Part shown: positions 42,783-54,489 of the stretch, piece by piece | Position numbering within the stretch: position 1 is the first letter of the stretch | Layout of the letters: every line of letters starts with the position of its first letter | Assembly (NCBI GenBank): GCA_963920635.1 | Contig: OY987305.1 | Location: 21,414,876-21,478,875, forward strand | Source: Pseudeuparius sepicola | Taxonomy: Eukaryota > Arthropoda > Insecta > Coleoptera > Anthribidae | DNA: 64,000 nucleotides | Reading direction: 5' to 3' | Made by a program: the position numbers and the translations under genes | Notes under the pieces: model-generated | The model's database searches: none | Seen by the model: only the letters and a program-made list of their open reading frames with translations | Told to the model about the DNA's origin: nothing

Positions 42783-43700
42783 TAGTGTGTAGGTATTTTT
42801 TGTTTTGTTTTTACTGTATTCCAGAGTTTTTCTACAAGGCATATAGCTTTTCTTTTAACAACTGCCAAGCAGTTTTTATTGGAAATCTCAGTGCCATAGA
42901 TGTAGTTTTTAAGTTTTAAAAGTAAACAGATGGCTGTGTTTTTATAGATGCAAGACCACTGAAGGGTTTCGTTTAATTTTGTATTACCACTTGAAGAATA
43001 TCAATGTGTTCATTTAAATTTTTTAGTATTTGTAGATTAAGGTTTTTTAAATAAAGGTTTCAACATATGAAATTATCTTATTCCTCAAAATTTTAAAATA
43101 AGCCTATTTGAACAAAAATCAAGCTACTTTAAAAAGTAATTGAAAATTCAGTTAGGGGAGGGTGGTACCCAGTGAGACAAAAAATAATTTTTTAAACATA
43201 ACACACCAATTTACAGAACAACAGGTTTTATTTTAGTACTGTCTTTTGAACTTACATTGTGCATATCTATTAACATAATAAAAATTAAAATATATCTTAT
43301 GCAAGTAACAAAAAACTAACTATTTTTTTCTGAAAATGTCTCACTGTGTACTACTGGATGGGACACATTGAGACATAATGTCAACAGTGGGAGATCGTAG
43401 GAAAACAGAAGTTAATACTCTGGTGATATAGATAGGCAGGAACAAAAATTCTAATCCAACACCAAACTTATAAATACTTCTAAAAGAAAACACATAGGCT
43501 CTTGATTTAAGAAATGTGCTTATTGGCATTTCTTACCTTAACATTTGCGTAAAAGATAAGAGAAGAGAATGCATTTTTGAGATTTTTTGTTTATAACTCT
43601 CTTAACTCTGGGATTACAATTTAAAATTTCAAAAATCAACCTTTGGTACACACTGAGATAAGTGTCTCAGTGTGTACCTATTATTGGTTTGTCTCAGTAT
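42783..43700. other. No gene recognised; internal repeats of CAGTGWGTAC
   Basis: Between about 43155 and 43700 the motif CTCAGTGTGTACC / GTACCCAGTGAGACA recurs in both orientations (about 43160, 43340, 43650-43700), as in the subterminal region of an old DNA transposon. The minus-strand frame at 43341-43529 is not recognisable. Confidence 0.4.
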
Positions 43701-43701
43701 G

Positions 43702-43748
43702 TACCATCATTGAGTAAAGGAATAAATTATTCCTTTACTCAATGGTAC
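43702..43748. repeat. 47-bp near-perfect palindrome
   Basis: TACCATCATTGAGTAAAGGA with AATAAATTATT at its centre and TCCTTTACTCAATGGTA on the right. The stem is about 20 bp with two unpaired bases. It could be the end of a foldback element or a head-to-head junction. Confidence 0.75.
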
Positions 43749-43846
43749 TATTTCCAAAAATTCATGGGAGATAGAATTTTATTGGTTTAAGAATTTTTTG
43801 CATCTTATACTTTAAACTTTTGCATCTTATACTTACTTGCATCATT

Positions 43847-44036
43847 GTTGATTGCTGTACAATTTTTTTCCAAAGAAAATATTTTTGTTCGTCAACATTG
43901 CTCTACAGTGTTCGATGGGTGATTTACCTATGTCGTTTTTGTCAAAACGATAGGGCATTGCTGTACAATGTTTTGCCGAAGAAAACATTTTGGGTGGTTA
44001 ACATTGCTATACAATGTTCGAATGACGATTTGTAGC
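43847..44036. repeat. Two ~118-bp tandem units
   Basis: ATTGCTGTACAATTTTTTTC...CATTGCTCTACAGTGTTCGA (43852 on) repeats as ATTGCTGTACAATGTTTTGC...CATTGCTATACAATGTTCGA (43968 on). Confidence 0.65.
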
Positions 44037-44689
44037 ATTTTTGTGGATTAGGTACAACAAAGAAGATTAAATATGGCCCAAAACTAATATGAATACATGA
44101 CAGGTAAATTGACTTATTAAGCGGTTCAACAAACTTTTGAAAAATGCAATATGTATAAAACCTCTTCCAAAAGAAGGGGGAGGGAGCAATACTATATATG
44201 GTCCGACCCCTCTAGATACACTACTCAATAAATATAGGGTGTCAAGTAATGGCTCATGTGAATAAAAAATAAATAAACAAAAATATTTGCTTAAAATTTT
44301 CCGAAGTAAAAATATATACTTAATACCTAATAATGCATGAATAAAGTTTATTTACTAGACAAATAACAAATTTTACATAATACAACTACACCAAAGTAAA
44401 TAAACTACAGAAACACAAGCCGAATTTATTTCCCGCTTGTTTGTGTTGTTGATTGTCTGTAATTAGGTATCCTACAGCCTACAGATCTAGTTTTCTTAAC
44501 TATTATGATGTTGAAAAAAAGATTAAAATACCTATAGTTTTTGTTCATATCAAAAACTAAATACCTCAGGTGAATATCAGTCTGAATATGAAGTGATTAT
44601 TACATGAAGGAGATATAGAAAAATTAAAACAACCTCGGACCCTACAGAATTTAGAGGCGTAAAAAGGAGGACCCCCGTGATCAAAAATT
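44037..44689. other. No gene recognised
   Basis: AT-rich DNA with no domain. AAATATAGGGTGTCAAGTAA at about 44230 is a possible MITE end. Confidence 0.4.
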
Positions 44690-44990
44690 CCAACTCTGTT
44701 TTCGTAAAAATATAAGGCGCCATTGCTATATAATATGCATGTGTAAAAGAACCTTAAGCAGACTATTTTGATTTTCAAAGTTTTCCTGCAGGAAACGATT
44801 CATGTCCTTTTTGCCAAAATATTAAAGCGCCATCGTTATACAATGGGCGTGACGTAAAAGAAACTTAAGTGAGTTATTTTGATTATGTATACCTACATAG
44901 GTATCAGACAGAAAACTATTTTGTTGTTTCCTGAAAATATAAAGTGGCTAATGTGCACGTGTAAAGGAACTCTTAAAAAATCTTAAAAGG
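44690..44990. repeat. Three ~115-bp tandem units
   Basis: AAAATATAAGGCGCCATTGC (44707), AAAATATTAAAGCGCCATCG (44816) and AAAATATAAAGTGGCTAATG (44935) each start a unit that continues with GTAAAAGAACCTTAAG or a close relative. The units share TACAATG-type text with the pair at 43.85 kb. Confidence 0.6.
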
Positions 44991-45461
44991 GATATCTTGA
45001 TCATGAATAGGAGTATATAAGAGATAGGTCAAGCCAACTTCAGATTCCAGAGAATGCAATGAAATATATAAACTCTTAAATTCTGATCTAAAAGACCCGT
45101 TACCAGTTCCTGACAGGAAAACCTTAGAATAGGTAGTTACCTTCCCATTGATCATTTCATCATTGATCATCATACATGTGAAATCAGTAGTTTGCATAGT
45201 TCTAAAGTAAATTAAAGCCTTATTTAGGGAGTTTAAAACCCAAAATAGGATTCATATTCCTATAGAAAAATAATCAATTTATCTGTAGGTGCTATTGAGG
45301 GCCTTCAAAAATTTGTTACAGCATTGAATAAGGAATACCTTAATCAATGGTTACAGGGAATCAAAAAATTTTAGTGTGTTGTATTTGTTTAAGACTTGCA
45401 CAGTTTTTCGTGTTTTCTACTCTGTAAAATAGAAAGTATTGACTATTACAAGTGTCTTAAT
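44991..45461. other. No gene recognised
   Basis: AT-rich sequence leading to the second hAT MITE. The open frame at 44973-45197 (minus) is not recognisable. Confidence 0.4.
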
Positions 45462-46200
45462 TAGTGCTGGCAAAAACCGGAAAAAATCAAAACCGATTAA
45501 TCGGTTTCTGTTAAAATCGGTTTCGGTTAAAATCGGTTAACCGAAACTCGACTTCAAAACCGGTTTTCGGTTTAACCGATTTTCGGTTAACCGGTTTTCG
45601 GTTAACCGGTTTTCGGTTAACCGGTTTTCGGTCAACCGGTTTTCTTTCGATTAACCGAAAACCGGTTTTTGCCTCAAATAACCGATTATCGATTAACCGC
45701 GGTTCTGACACTGTTTTTTCCTTAAATTTAATTTAAAATCCGAAAACGTGATGACAACTGGCAACACTGCTACTATTATGAAGACGATAGAGACAATACA
45801 GACAGAATTCACAGAACGGAACTATAGCCATTTACAGAAAAACTAAAGGAAAAATCGAAAACTGAAAGACACTGGTCCGTTTTTTTCCCATTATCTATCA
45901 ATAAATCCAAAAAAATATATTTTTTTGAAATTACACGAGCCCCTCCATCAAAAACTGAAAAATTGAAAACCAATTAATGGTTTCCTACTAGAACCGGTTT
46001 GGGTTAAAATCGTTTTCCAGCATAATTGTTAACTGAAAACCGAGTAACCTGTTAACCGAAAACCGATTATTCGAAACCCGAATTAACTGGAAACCGGTTA
46101 ATCGAATAACCGGTTAACCGAATAACCGGTTAACCGAATAACCGGTTTTCGGTTTGGATCAAATCGGTTAACCGAAAAGTGGGTTTTGGTTGCCAGCACT
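45462..46200. mobile_element. hAT MITE, copy 2
   Basis: Same family as 19351-20142. It starts TAGTGCTGGCAAAAACCGGA and ends GGTTTTGGTTGCCAGCACT. It contains eleven exact AACCGGTT motifs, several in a regular 16-bp ladder of CGGTTAACCGGTTTTC at about 45584-45640. Flanking duplications are no longer perfect (GTCTTAAT versus TGTTAAGT). The minus-strand open frame at 45511-45711 (Arg/Lys/Pro repeats) is the ladder read through and is not a gene. Confidence 0.85.
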
Positions 46201-47006
46201 TGTTAAGTGCAGATATAAAAGTAAATTGAAAGTTGTTGACAGTATCATTCCATAGGTGTGCTTAAAGCGACAGATTTTGAAAACTTCGACCTGGTGAATT
46301 ATCTGATCGTCACTCACATTTTTTAAAGTGTTTAAGAACTTGCAATCCTTTAAATTTTACAAATCTGGATTAGGTAGTGCCTCGGGGAATGCAGAATGTT
46401 GGTGTGAAATAAGTAAACCCGAATGCTTATTTTGTGGGTAGGGTCAATTCGCCAGTGGTCGGACAATTAAGGCATATCTAAATTTAAATTTTCAGTTAAA
46501 ATTAGGTATACTTATGTACTCCGTTAATGTGACGGAAACTTTTTCCAAGATATAATTTCATTATTTGTCTTTGCGTTAAATATGACTTATATTTTATAAA
46601 CTCAAAGGTTTTTTTTTATTAAATTTATTAGAGATGGTCGGACAGTATTTGCCACTGGTCGGCCAAGTAGGTGTTATAGTAATTGGACATCTCCTGATTG
46701 GTCAATTCGTAATTTCGCACAGGCCTTTACTTTGGAATATTGTTTGGTAGGATAAATTTTGAGAATTATTATATTATTATATACATAATATATGTATTAT
46801 TAGATCACAGTTAATTTGAAAATTAGATCTAAAAGTATTCCATTATGAGGAAAAGGGACTGAATTTATTTACTAAGCCAGGTACTTTAGATATTTGGGTA
46901 TTTTAGGATGGGAGTTTTTTCAAAGATTATGATACCTAAACAGATAGTACCTACCTATCTACCTAGGTAAGTATTTATTATTTCTATATATAGAGTTAAC
47001 TAAAAC

Positions 47007-47231
47007 TTAATTTTTCTTTTCTTCGTTTCCTCTTTTTAAATTAGGATCCGGGCCTATTTGTTTAAAAAAATCGCCGACTTTGCCATTAATACGGTCCTGC
47101 ACGGTAGGTTTAGGAACCCCATAATTTCCGCATATTTCTCGCAATTTCCCGCCATTACGAAGAGCTTCTACAACTTTTATTAAAGATTCATTTTCATATT
47201 GGTGAAATTTTCCTTTGGTTTTGGGCGCCAT
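47007..47231 (-). pseudogene. Psq-type HTH (pogo/Tigger transposase N-terminus)
   Basis: It starts MAPKTKGKFHQYENESLIKV (ATG 47231), then VEALRNGGKLREICGNYGVP and KPTVQDRINGKVG. This is a complete Pipsqueak-like helix-turn-helix as used by pogo transposases to bind their ends, followed by a short GPDPNL linker. It stops at 47007 without CENPB or DDE parts. An intron is possible, but the rest of the transposase is not seen nearby. Confidence 0.75.
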
Positions 47232-47584
47232 AACAGAAAATAATGAAAATAACAAAAAACAAATCAGAAAACCCCCTCAAGAAAACGGAGAAAAAATGAG
47301 TGTCCGACTTCCGAAGCGTTGAAAATTACACCTTAGTTAGTGGTCGAACAAAATTTATTTTCCTTAATCCTTTCCTTCTCTGTATTTATTAGATTTTCCT
47401 GTCCGACCATTGAGGTAGTATGGGGGGGGGGGGAGAAGCTGTCACGTGACCCATAACGGGTTTACTTACGTCATAGATTACAAGAACAACGTCAATTTGT
47501 TGACTCGGTGCTAAAAGTGCATTAAAAGTGGCTAAAAGTGCAGTTTTACTTGTTATTGCAAGCTATTGACCTCTGGAAATAAAT

Positions 47585-47677
47585 ATGTCATGTGCTGTAC
47601 GTTGTTGCAGTAGCAATTATAAAGTGGATACAAAGAAATTCACAGGAATTACATTTCACAGGAAATGTAAACAATAG
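47585..47677 (+). pseudogene. THAP-domain N-terminal scrap
   Basis: ATG at 47585 opens MSCAVRCCSSNYKVDTKKFT followed by GITFHRKCKQ and a stop. C-x4-C(C) ahead of a GITFHR block is the start of a THAP zinc finger (usually C...C...GxxFHxFP). The rest is absent, and only the first exon-like 31 codons remain. Confidence 0.5.
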
Positions 47678-47998
47678 ACAGAGCCGTATCAATATAATTT
47701 ATAATATCCACTTTGGTACTTTATGAAAAGAAAAATATTACATTTATAACTACTCTAGGTATGTATTTGACTGACTGACTGACTAAACCCAGCTTTTGAT
47801 TTCGTCGTTGTTAGTTTTCGTTTTTTTTACATTTTTTTATAATTTTACTAGGAATACTGTTTAATCAGACCCTGGCGTGGATCACAGACTTAACCGCACC
47901 CCCCTGAACCCGTTTGCTATATGCGACAAAGTAATAATTGTTATGGCGCCTCCCCCCCATACTAACTCAATGTGTCCGACCGACCATGGCGACCACTG

Positions 47999-48300
47999 AC
48001 TATCACCACAGAATAATAATTGGTACCACTTTACACTTTTGGTTCACTACATGAAATAAAAAAAGACGGTTAGTGCTTTTGTCAATAAGTAAAAAAAGAC
48101 GGAGATATATGGACCGATCATTTCCAGTAGTCCACAGATTACCCACCTTCAGTAGTCGGATCGGACACCCGTCCCCGTCCGACTATTTGTTTATAACAGA
48201 ATAATTTACCCGTTTGCCGGCCACTCAATTTTAACTTCCAAATAGGGCAAAACACATAATTTTGTGATTTATAATGCAAATTTAGATTATTTCTAATATA
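47999..48300. other. No gene recognised
   Basis: It contains further TCGGACACCCGTCCCCGTCC-type sequence (about 48160), related to the GGTCGGACA motifs of the pogo-like element, so the element or a relative may extend here. Confidence 0.4.
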
Positions 48301-49257
48301 CAGGGTGTCCCGGTTGTAAATGTCATAAATGAAAACAATGGTACAAAAACTAATTTTAAGCATAAAAGTTTATATGTACATATGCCCTAAAATGCATATT
48401 AAAAAAGTTACAGGGCGTTAAAGTTTTATAAAAAATATAGTTTTTATTTTCTTATTTCCCACGTTTTAAAGATAACTAAACGAAATTCGGCAGACATAAT
48501 ACATTGACGGAGAGCCATAAGAGTAAAAAATATTAAGCTCCTAAATTAGCCAGTGGCGGAGATACGGGTAATTAGTTAGATTAATTTGCTAAGAAAAGTA
48601 TTACCACCCTGTACAAAATTAAAACCGATATTTTTTTCTGAAACGGACATTTAGTTTCAGACAAAAAATGACTTGATAAATTATTGTAAAATGCTTAGAT
48701 TTTGTGTAAAACGGCTTACTCTCCCGAAAAGATCTATCGGTTAGGTAGGGCAGAAAATGACAATTCAACCAAAAATCAATTTAGGTATTTTAATTGTTTT
48801 ATTTTTATTTATTTTTTCGTGCATTTTTTTACAAATATTGCATATTATTGAAAAAGTTTGTCTAAATTAATAACAGAACTATAAATCAGATGCCTTTACT
48901 CCTTTTTTTACTTGAACTATCATTTTTCGCTGTTCAGCAACCGATACATTATTTCGGGAGGGTTAGTTGTTACTTTTGAGTTTCACATAAAATCTAAGCA
49001 TTTTACGACAATTTATCAAGAGTCGTTTTTTGTCTGAGACTAAATGCCCGTTTCGGAAAAAATATCTGTTTTAATTTTGTACAGGGTGGTAATACTTTCC
49101 TTAGCAAATTAATCTAACTAATTACCCGTATCTCCGCCACTGCATAATTTAGGAGCTTAATATTTTTTTACTCTTATGGCTCTCCGTCAATGTGACATTT
49201 CTGTCTAGTTTTTCTACCATTGTTTTCATTTATGACATTTATAACCGGGACACCCTG
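48301..49257. mobile_element. 957-bp snapback MITE, TA-flanked, CAGGGTGTCC ends
   Basis: CAGGGTGTCCCGGTTGTAAA at 48301 pairs with TTTATAACCGGGACACCCTG at 49238-49257, and TA lies outside each. The arms pair for about 430 bp each (for example TTACCACCCTGTACAAAATT / AATTTTGTACAGGGTGGTAA), leaving a ~100-bp T-rich loop. A smaller CAGGGTGG end lies inside each arm, which may be a nested element duplicated with the arm. No coding sequence. Confidence 0.85.
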
Positions 49258-49800
49258 TATAAAGCTGTATGCTACTCCTTAAATTTACTAAATCAAATTT
49301 ATCCTACCTTAATAAAACTGTTCCACACTCAAGAACGGTAACCGCACAGGATTGCTCGATCTCAATAAACGTAATGTTCGCCAATCGGCAGACGGGTGTG
49401 ACGTTAGCGCTAGACCAACGGTTAATTTGTATATCGTGCGGTGCGGGTTTTGGCGTGTGTTTCGTGTATATTTAATTAATCTGTTTTTAGTTTTCAAACT
49501 ATTATTGAATTTTTATACTAAATTAGTACATTTTACTTAGTATTAAAAACGTAAGAACTAATATACAGAATGATTTTGTTAGGACTACCACCGCGATTGT
49601 CTCGCTTATTTTTGCCGCCCTACAAAAAAAATACGTAAGAATAAAAAATGTCACAGTTTTGGACACCTAGGAGGTGACGAAAAATAAATCGGCAACCAAT
49701 ACCAACTTGTCGCGGAATATAAAAATACTTCAAATCATCACCGTAATGGGAGCAAAGATCCGAACGGCCCAAGAGTTGAAAGTGCAAGACCAGAACCACG
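49258..49800. other. No gene recognised
   Basis: AT-rich, with a short moderately GC portion near 49390-49450. Possible 5' parts of the following R4/Dong copy begin near 49800. Confidence 0.4.
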
Positions 49801-51965
49801 AACATCACTGCTCAACAATGTCTTGATACATTAAAACAAAAACTTTCTGTTTTAGCAGGGCGTCTGAGGAGATACAAGGCTAGTAACAACAGGAAACGAG
49901 ACAACAAACTCTTTGAACGATCAGAAAAAGTTTCTCTGTACTTTGATTTCTAGCGCCGATGCCACAAATACGAGTTACCCTAGCAAAGAACAGGTTGATG
50001 GTTTCTGGAGAAATCAACTTGCCACACCAGGTCCATGCAATGTCAGTGCAAGCTGGATCAGTGAAGGACGCGAGATAGGCCGGAACTATAGCCAGATGCA
50101 ACATGAGCAATTCACAACCAATGAGGTTTCCAATGTCATCAAGAATTCCCACAACTGGAAGGCACCAGGTCTAGATCATCTCCAAAATTATTGGATTAAG
50201 AAATTGTGGTGCATGTATGAACAACTAACTATTCTAATTAATGAAGTCTTTCTCGATCCTCTGAAAATTCCATTGTTTCTTACGCAGGGTGCAACCTACC
50301 TATTACCTACCAAAAGACCAGCGGAATACGGATAACCCTGCCAAGTTCCGCCCAATAACCTGCCTGCCTACGCTGTACAAAATAATTACATCCTGCTTTA
50401 CGCAGCGAATATATGCTCACTGCGAGCGGAACAACATCATGAAAATGTAGCAGAAGGGCTGCGCGAAGGGCGCAATGGGATGCAAAGAGCAACTCATCAT
50501 AGACTCTGTCATCTGCATCGAGGCTCATTCCAAGCAACGAAACCTCCACATGGCTTATGTGGACTACAAAAAAGCATTTGATTCCGTACCTCACGACTGG
50601 CTCACAGGTATATTAAAGCTGTATAAAATAGATCATCATACAGTTTCCTTTTTAGAACACGTTATGACAACCTGGCGCACTAAGATACAACTCAGAACCG
50701 CAAGCAGTAACATCGAGACCGACACAATCAACATCCGAAGAGGGATTTCCCAAGGAAATTCACTCAGTCCACTGTGGTTCTGCATGGCGATGAACCACCT
50801 ATCACATCGGTTGAAATACGGCTTCACTATCAAAAGAAATAACACAGAAGCGATCAAGTTGAATCACCTGCTATATATGGATGATTTAAAACTGATGGCC
50901 GCAACCAAGAACCAACTAACGCAAATGCTTAAAATTGTAGAGGAGTTCTTCAGGGACATGGTAATGCAGCTTGGACTGGACAAGTGCCGCACCCTTAACA
51001 TCGTCGGGGGAAGATTCGAACAAGACGCACACGAGATGCAGGACGTGACCTCCGGACGAATGTTCCCCGAGACGGAAGGCTTCTTACTGGCCATACAAGA
51101 TCAGGTTATACAAACTCGCAACTACCTAAAATTCATTGTAGGAGATGCATCGGTAGTGGATGGCAGATGGAGATACGGGTGCCAAACTTCAGAAACAATC
51201 CAGCACATAACAGGAGGATGTCAGATGTTCGCATCCGCATCAATGGAATATAAGGAACGACACGATTCAGTTGCCAAGATCTTGTACCAAGAACTGGCCG
51301 AAAAACTGCTGCTTGTGCAGGCAGAAAGGGTCCCATATTACAGCTATACACCGGAGCCTGTTCTTGAAAACAGCAACTACAAAATATACTGGGATCGTAC
51401 AGTTTTGACAGATTAACGAGTTGCCCATAACAAGCCGGACCTTATAATAGTTGATAAAATTTCTAGGAAGACAACCCTGATTGATGTGGCCATCCCAAAC
51501 AACAACAACCTGCGTGTGAAGCAGGTCGAGAAGATCGCGAAGTACAGATACTTGGAAGAACGAATTAAAAGGCAATGGGAAATGGAGATCGTTCAGACGG
51601 TTCCAATCATCGTCAACAAATGGTGTTATACCAAAAAGTTTGCTGAGAAACATCAAAGAGCTGGGTCTAACTGAAAATCTTTACAGGTCCACGCAGAAAG
51701 CCGTACTACTTGCTACAGCCCGAACCGTCAGAAAATTCACGGGGAATGCAGGAACGTCCAACAACATCAATGTCATCTAAGGCCCCAGAAAATTCATGGG
51801 GAATGCAGGAACGTCCAACAACATCAATGTCATCTAAGGCCCGATAACATGGCAAGGGTCTCGTCCGAGCCAGATCCTTTTGGTATCCGGGATACCCGGG
51901 ATCTGAGTGAATGTTCCCCGTAGAGGGAGTGCGAATGCCTTTTTGGCTAAGTCGATAATAATAAT
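49800..51965 (+). pseudogene. R4/Dong-type LINE copy 2 with a ~540-bp internal deletion
   Basis: It extends further 5' than copy 1: DTLKQKLSVLAGRLRRYKAS, then NNRKRDNKLFERSEKV, then YPSKEQVDGFWRNQL. It then matches copy 1 through the RT (VDYKKAFDSVPHDW; YMDDLKLMA near 50874). At about 51046 the text jumps from MQD to SGRMFPETEG, which removes the region after the RT. The CCHC knuckle (Gly-Cys spacing as in copy 1) and the endonuclease R-P-D...D follow. Frameshifts at about 50315, a stop at 50448 (TAG), a stop at 51414 and a later frameshift kill it. A ~58-bp tandem duplication marks the ORF end (about 51728-51840). It ends at TAA repeats. Confidence 0.87.
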
Positions 51966-51966
51966 A

Positions 51967-52860
51967 TGGACGTTATTGCACAAGAATGCACAAACTGCAA
52001 ACTACATCCTGGCAAATCTGGCAAAGATGCCATTCACACTTAACCATCCTACCTATTCCTACTAACTATATCTTAAGCTAACTTAAAACTAGTTCAATGT
52101 AGATGGAGTCCGCATACAACAAGGGCACAGAACGACTAGATCCGTCTAGCCTCCACATTATGACCGAAACAAATCAAAACATTTTGCTTCTTAAATTTAT
52201 ACTTAGTTAATTTACCAAACAACATAGCGGTGCGGTGATGGAGCTGTGGTAACCTCACCTCTTTTATAGTGGTAGTTGGCGAGCGGTATTGTAAAGGGGT
52301 GAGCCACAAGTTATTTTCTTTTAGTGTGGGCCTATAAGGGTGTATGACGGAAACACTGGGATAGTTTAATATGTGTATTAAGATTAAATACGAAACAGTA
52401 CATTGAGTTAACAAAATACAATTTATGAGGAAGTTTAAAAACCTGTGCAATAATTATTATCGAATAATTTAAAAATCTATGATTTCGCACAACGCTACAT
52501 TCAAAATATCTGAAATTAGACCCCTTTCTAAGTAGCATAATCCAAACGTATGAAAAGTACAGTGTTTAACAATCGAATTTAAAATAGAACACAAGACAAT
52601 CTGTCAAAATGGCACAAATACAAAACTATGCCATAAAATGACAAACCTTCAGATTAAAAGTACAAAAATTGCAAAAGATTCCCAAATAGAATAAAATTAA
52701 TTGATGACTCTGTATAACCTTGCTAATTTACCCAGTACAAGTTTGTATGAGAATGTAATTCAAAATTACTCGAAATTTCTGATATAAAATAGTTCAATTA
52801 AAAAACAAAATTCTGATTTCAACGGCAAAATAATGTCACAACTGAGTGCCTTCACACGGA
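51967..52860. other. No gene recognised
   Basis: Minus-strand frame 52136-52450 (HPYRPTLKENNLWLTPLQYR) has the feel of a LINE C-terminus but I cannot match it. The rest is AT-rich. Confidence 0.35.
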
Positions 52861-53345
52861 GCCTTTACCATGTGACGCACTACTTGTGTGTGCCGGAGGG
52901 TTGGATTAACCCTCACAGCTTGCCGGGATCACTAGGTGCGGGAGTCGCGAAGCGCAGAAGAAAGACAGCAGGTACAAACTAGGGTGATGTTTTTTCTTGC
53001 ACTCACAGGTAGGCCTCTAACAGTATCTGGACCATGGCGGAGGTAGCGCGGACTGTGGACCGACGCGACCGATAGTACGTGGAAGTGACCGGGACGCGAG
53101 CTGCGCCCTTGACCCGACGCGACGGCGGGGTGCCGCTACTGACCCACTGACGTCTTCAACAGTGCCCAGGGGCGCTGTCGTCTGCCCCTCGGAGCCCGAC
53201 CTGAACAAGGAGGCTATTTAAGCGGGATCCATTGCCAGGTCAGACCACCGAGGGTGGTCAGTGATCGAGTAGCTGCTAATAAGCGGGGCTTACTGATCCC
53301 CAGCCTGTGGCTGGTGCTGGATTTATACTCGCAGATTTTGCCGAC
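52861..53345 (+). promoter_or_regulatory. GC-rich island with TATA-like and initiator-like motifs (possible solo LTR)
   Basis: About 450 bp of GC-rich, CpG-rich DNA in an AT-rich region. TATTTAAG at 53215-53222 is followed about 40 bp later by TCAGTGATCG (53258 on), an arthropod-type TATA plus initiator arrangement. The dyad GACCACCGAGGGTGGTC (53244-53260) lies just before it. The layout would suit an LTR promoter or a host promoter. No gag, primer site or exon can be joined to it. Confidence 0.35.
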
Positions 53346-53879
53346 TCGGCGATTGGACTTTGATTTATCTAATGTTTATCTTATCGAGTAATCCTCGTAT
53401 ATTTTGTTATTGATTGTCCCCTGTATTTTGTATAATGTTATCTTTATTTGTTATGATTCAGTAGAAGTAAGTTTGAATAGTTTGGTCATCGGTCCACAGA
53501 TGTCACTTTGTTGACAATAATTTGGCTCTAAATAGTTTCCCAAAACCCCTTCAAATTCCCAATGAAAGTTTCAAAACTATTTTAGTTTGATAAAATAAAA
53601 CTCTGATATCTACAGTAAAATAATATGATTCAAAACAAATTCCCAAAAATCATTCATGGTTTATAAACGTTATGAAATTATTTCTAATCTGTTAAAATGC
53701 ACAATAAATTCAAATTCTCTAAAAGTTTTCAACATAATTTCAAAATTCAAAATAAAAAAGGCAATTCAGACACAAAGCAATCAAAACACAAATATTTTAC
53801 TTTGTGTAGCTACAGTTCTAAATTTGGGTCACTGTGTATCTCACTTTCTTTATTTGGTTGATTTGATTTGGGCACAAAA
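53346..53879. other. No gene recognised
   Basis: AT-rich sequence following the GC island. The long plus-strand frame 53656-54186 is a shadow of minus-strand LINE coding sequence and its AT-rich tail. Confidence 0.4.
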
Positions 53880-54394
53880 CAGGCATGTTTTTGTTCATGC
53901 TTCCATCTTGTTATGTGTTTTTTGTTTCTTATTTTGGAGGTCAATAACTTTACCTTCTAGTTGGGTTATCTTTGCTTCTAATAATGAAATTACATATTCC
54001 TTATCACGAATTATAGTATTCTTGTCCTCAATTATGTTCCTTAATAAACTGTTTTCTTGCTTCAGGATAACAACTTCAGTAATACCTATCACATTTGAGT
54101 TAATTACCTGTGTTTCAAGAATTTATTGCTTTTCTGGAAAGTCCTCATTGCAGCAAGACTTAATTCTAGCAGCACAGCTAAGGTGATAAAATGCTCCGCA
54201 CTTTGGCCAAGTTTGAGGATCTTTATGCATGTTTTTCTTACAATATGTGCAGATTTTACTACTCTGCTGTTCAGAGACCACTTCATTTTCGGCCATCTTG
54301 GTATGCAATGATAGACACTACCCTGCTTGGTATAAGCTCGGTGAGCCATTTTCCAGACACGGAAAAGAACATCAAAGTCCTCTTCAATCAACAT
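53880..54394 (-). pseudogene. LINE ORF1 fragment: zinc finger plus coiled coil
   Basis: The minus strand from about 54308 reads SSKICTYCKKNMHKDPQTWP followed by KCGAFYHLSCA, a PHD-like Cys/His cluster found at the start of many insect LINE ORF1 proteins. A stop follows (about 54122), then IGITEVVILKQENSLLRNII and ISLLEAKITQLEGKVIDLQ, a heptad coiled coil. Order and spacing fit ORF1. It lies downstream of the next entry on the same strand, so it belongs to a different LINE copy. Confidence 0.6.
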
Positions 54395-54489
54395 ACTTGA
54401 AAAAATATCAAAAGAAGATAAAAGCGATCTGGTATTAACATGACCAAATTTAGTAAGACCATTAGTGCTATTCCTGGCCTTAATTAATC

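Larger units (their letters stand above)
46453..47998. mobile_element. Pogo-like element relic, CAGTGGTCG ends
   Basis: CAGTGGTCGGACAATTAAGG at the left and CGACCATGGCGACCACTG at the right are inverted. Further GGTCGGACA motifs repeat in between (46637, 46655, complement at 47400). It contains a pogo-type DNA-binding domain on the minus strand. A run of 13 G lies near 47422. Confidence 0.55.

Noticed and set aside
45511..45711. Arg/Lys/Pro-repeat protein
   Set aside because: Produced by the AACCGGTT ladder of the hAT MITE.
47404..47436. Poly-G run as a G-quadruplex regulator
   Set aside because: A single G run cannot be argued to be regulatory here and may be a sequencing or slippage artefact.
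53656..54186. 176-codon plus-strand frame
   Set aside because: Antisense to LINE ORF1 coding sequence; hydrophobic because of AT-rich reading.
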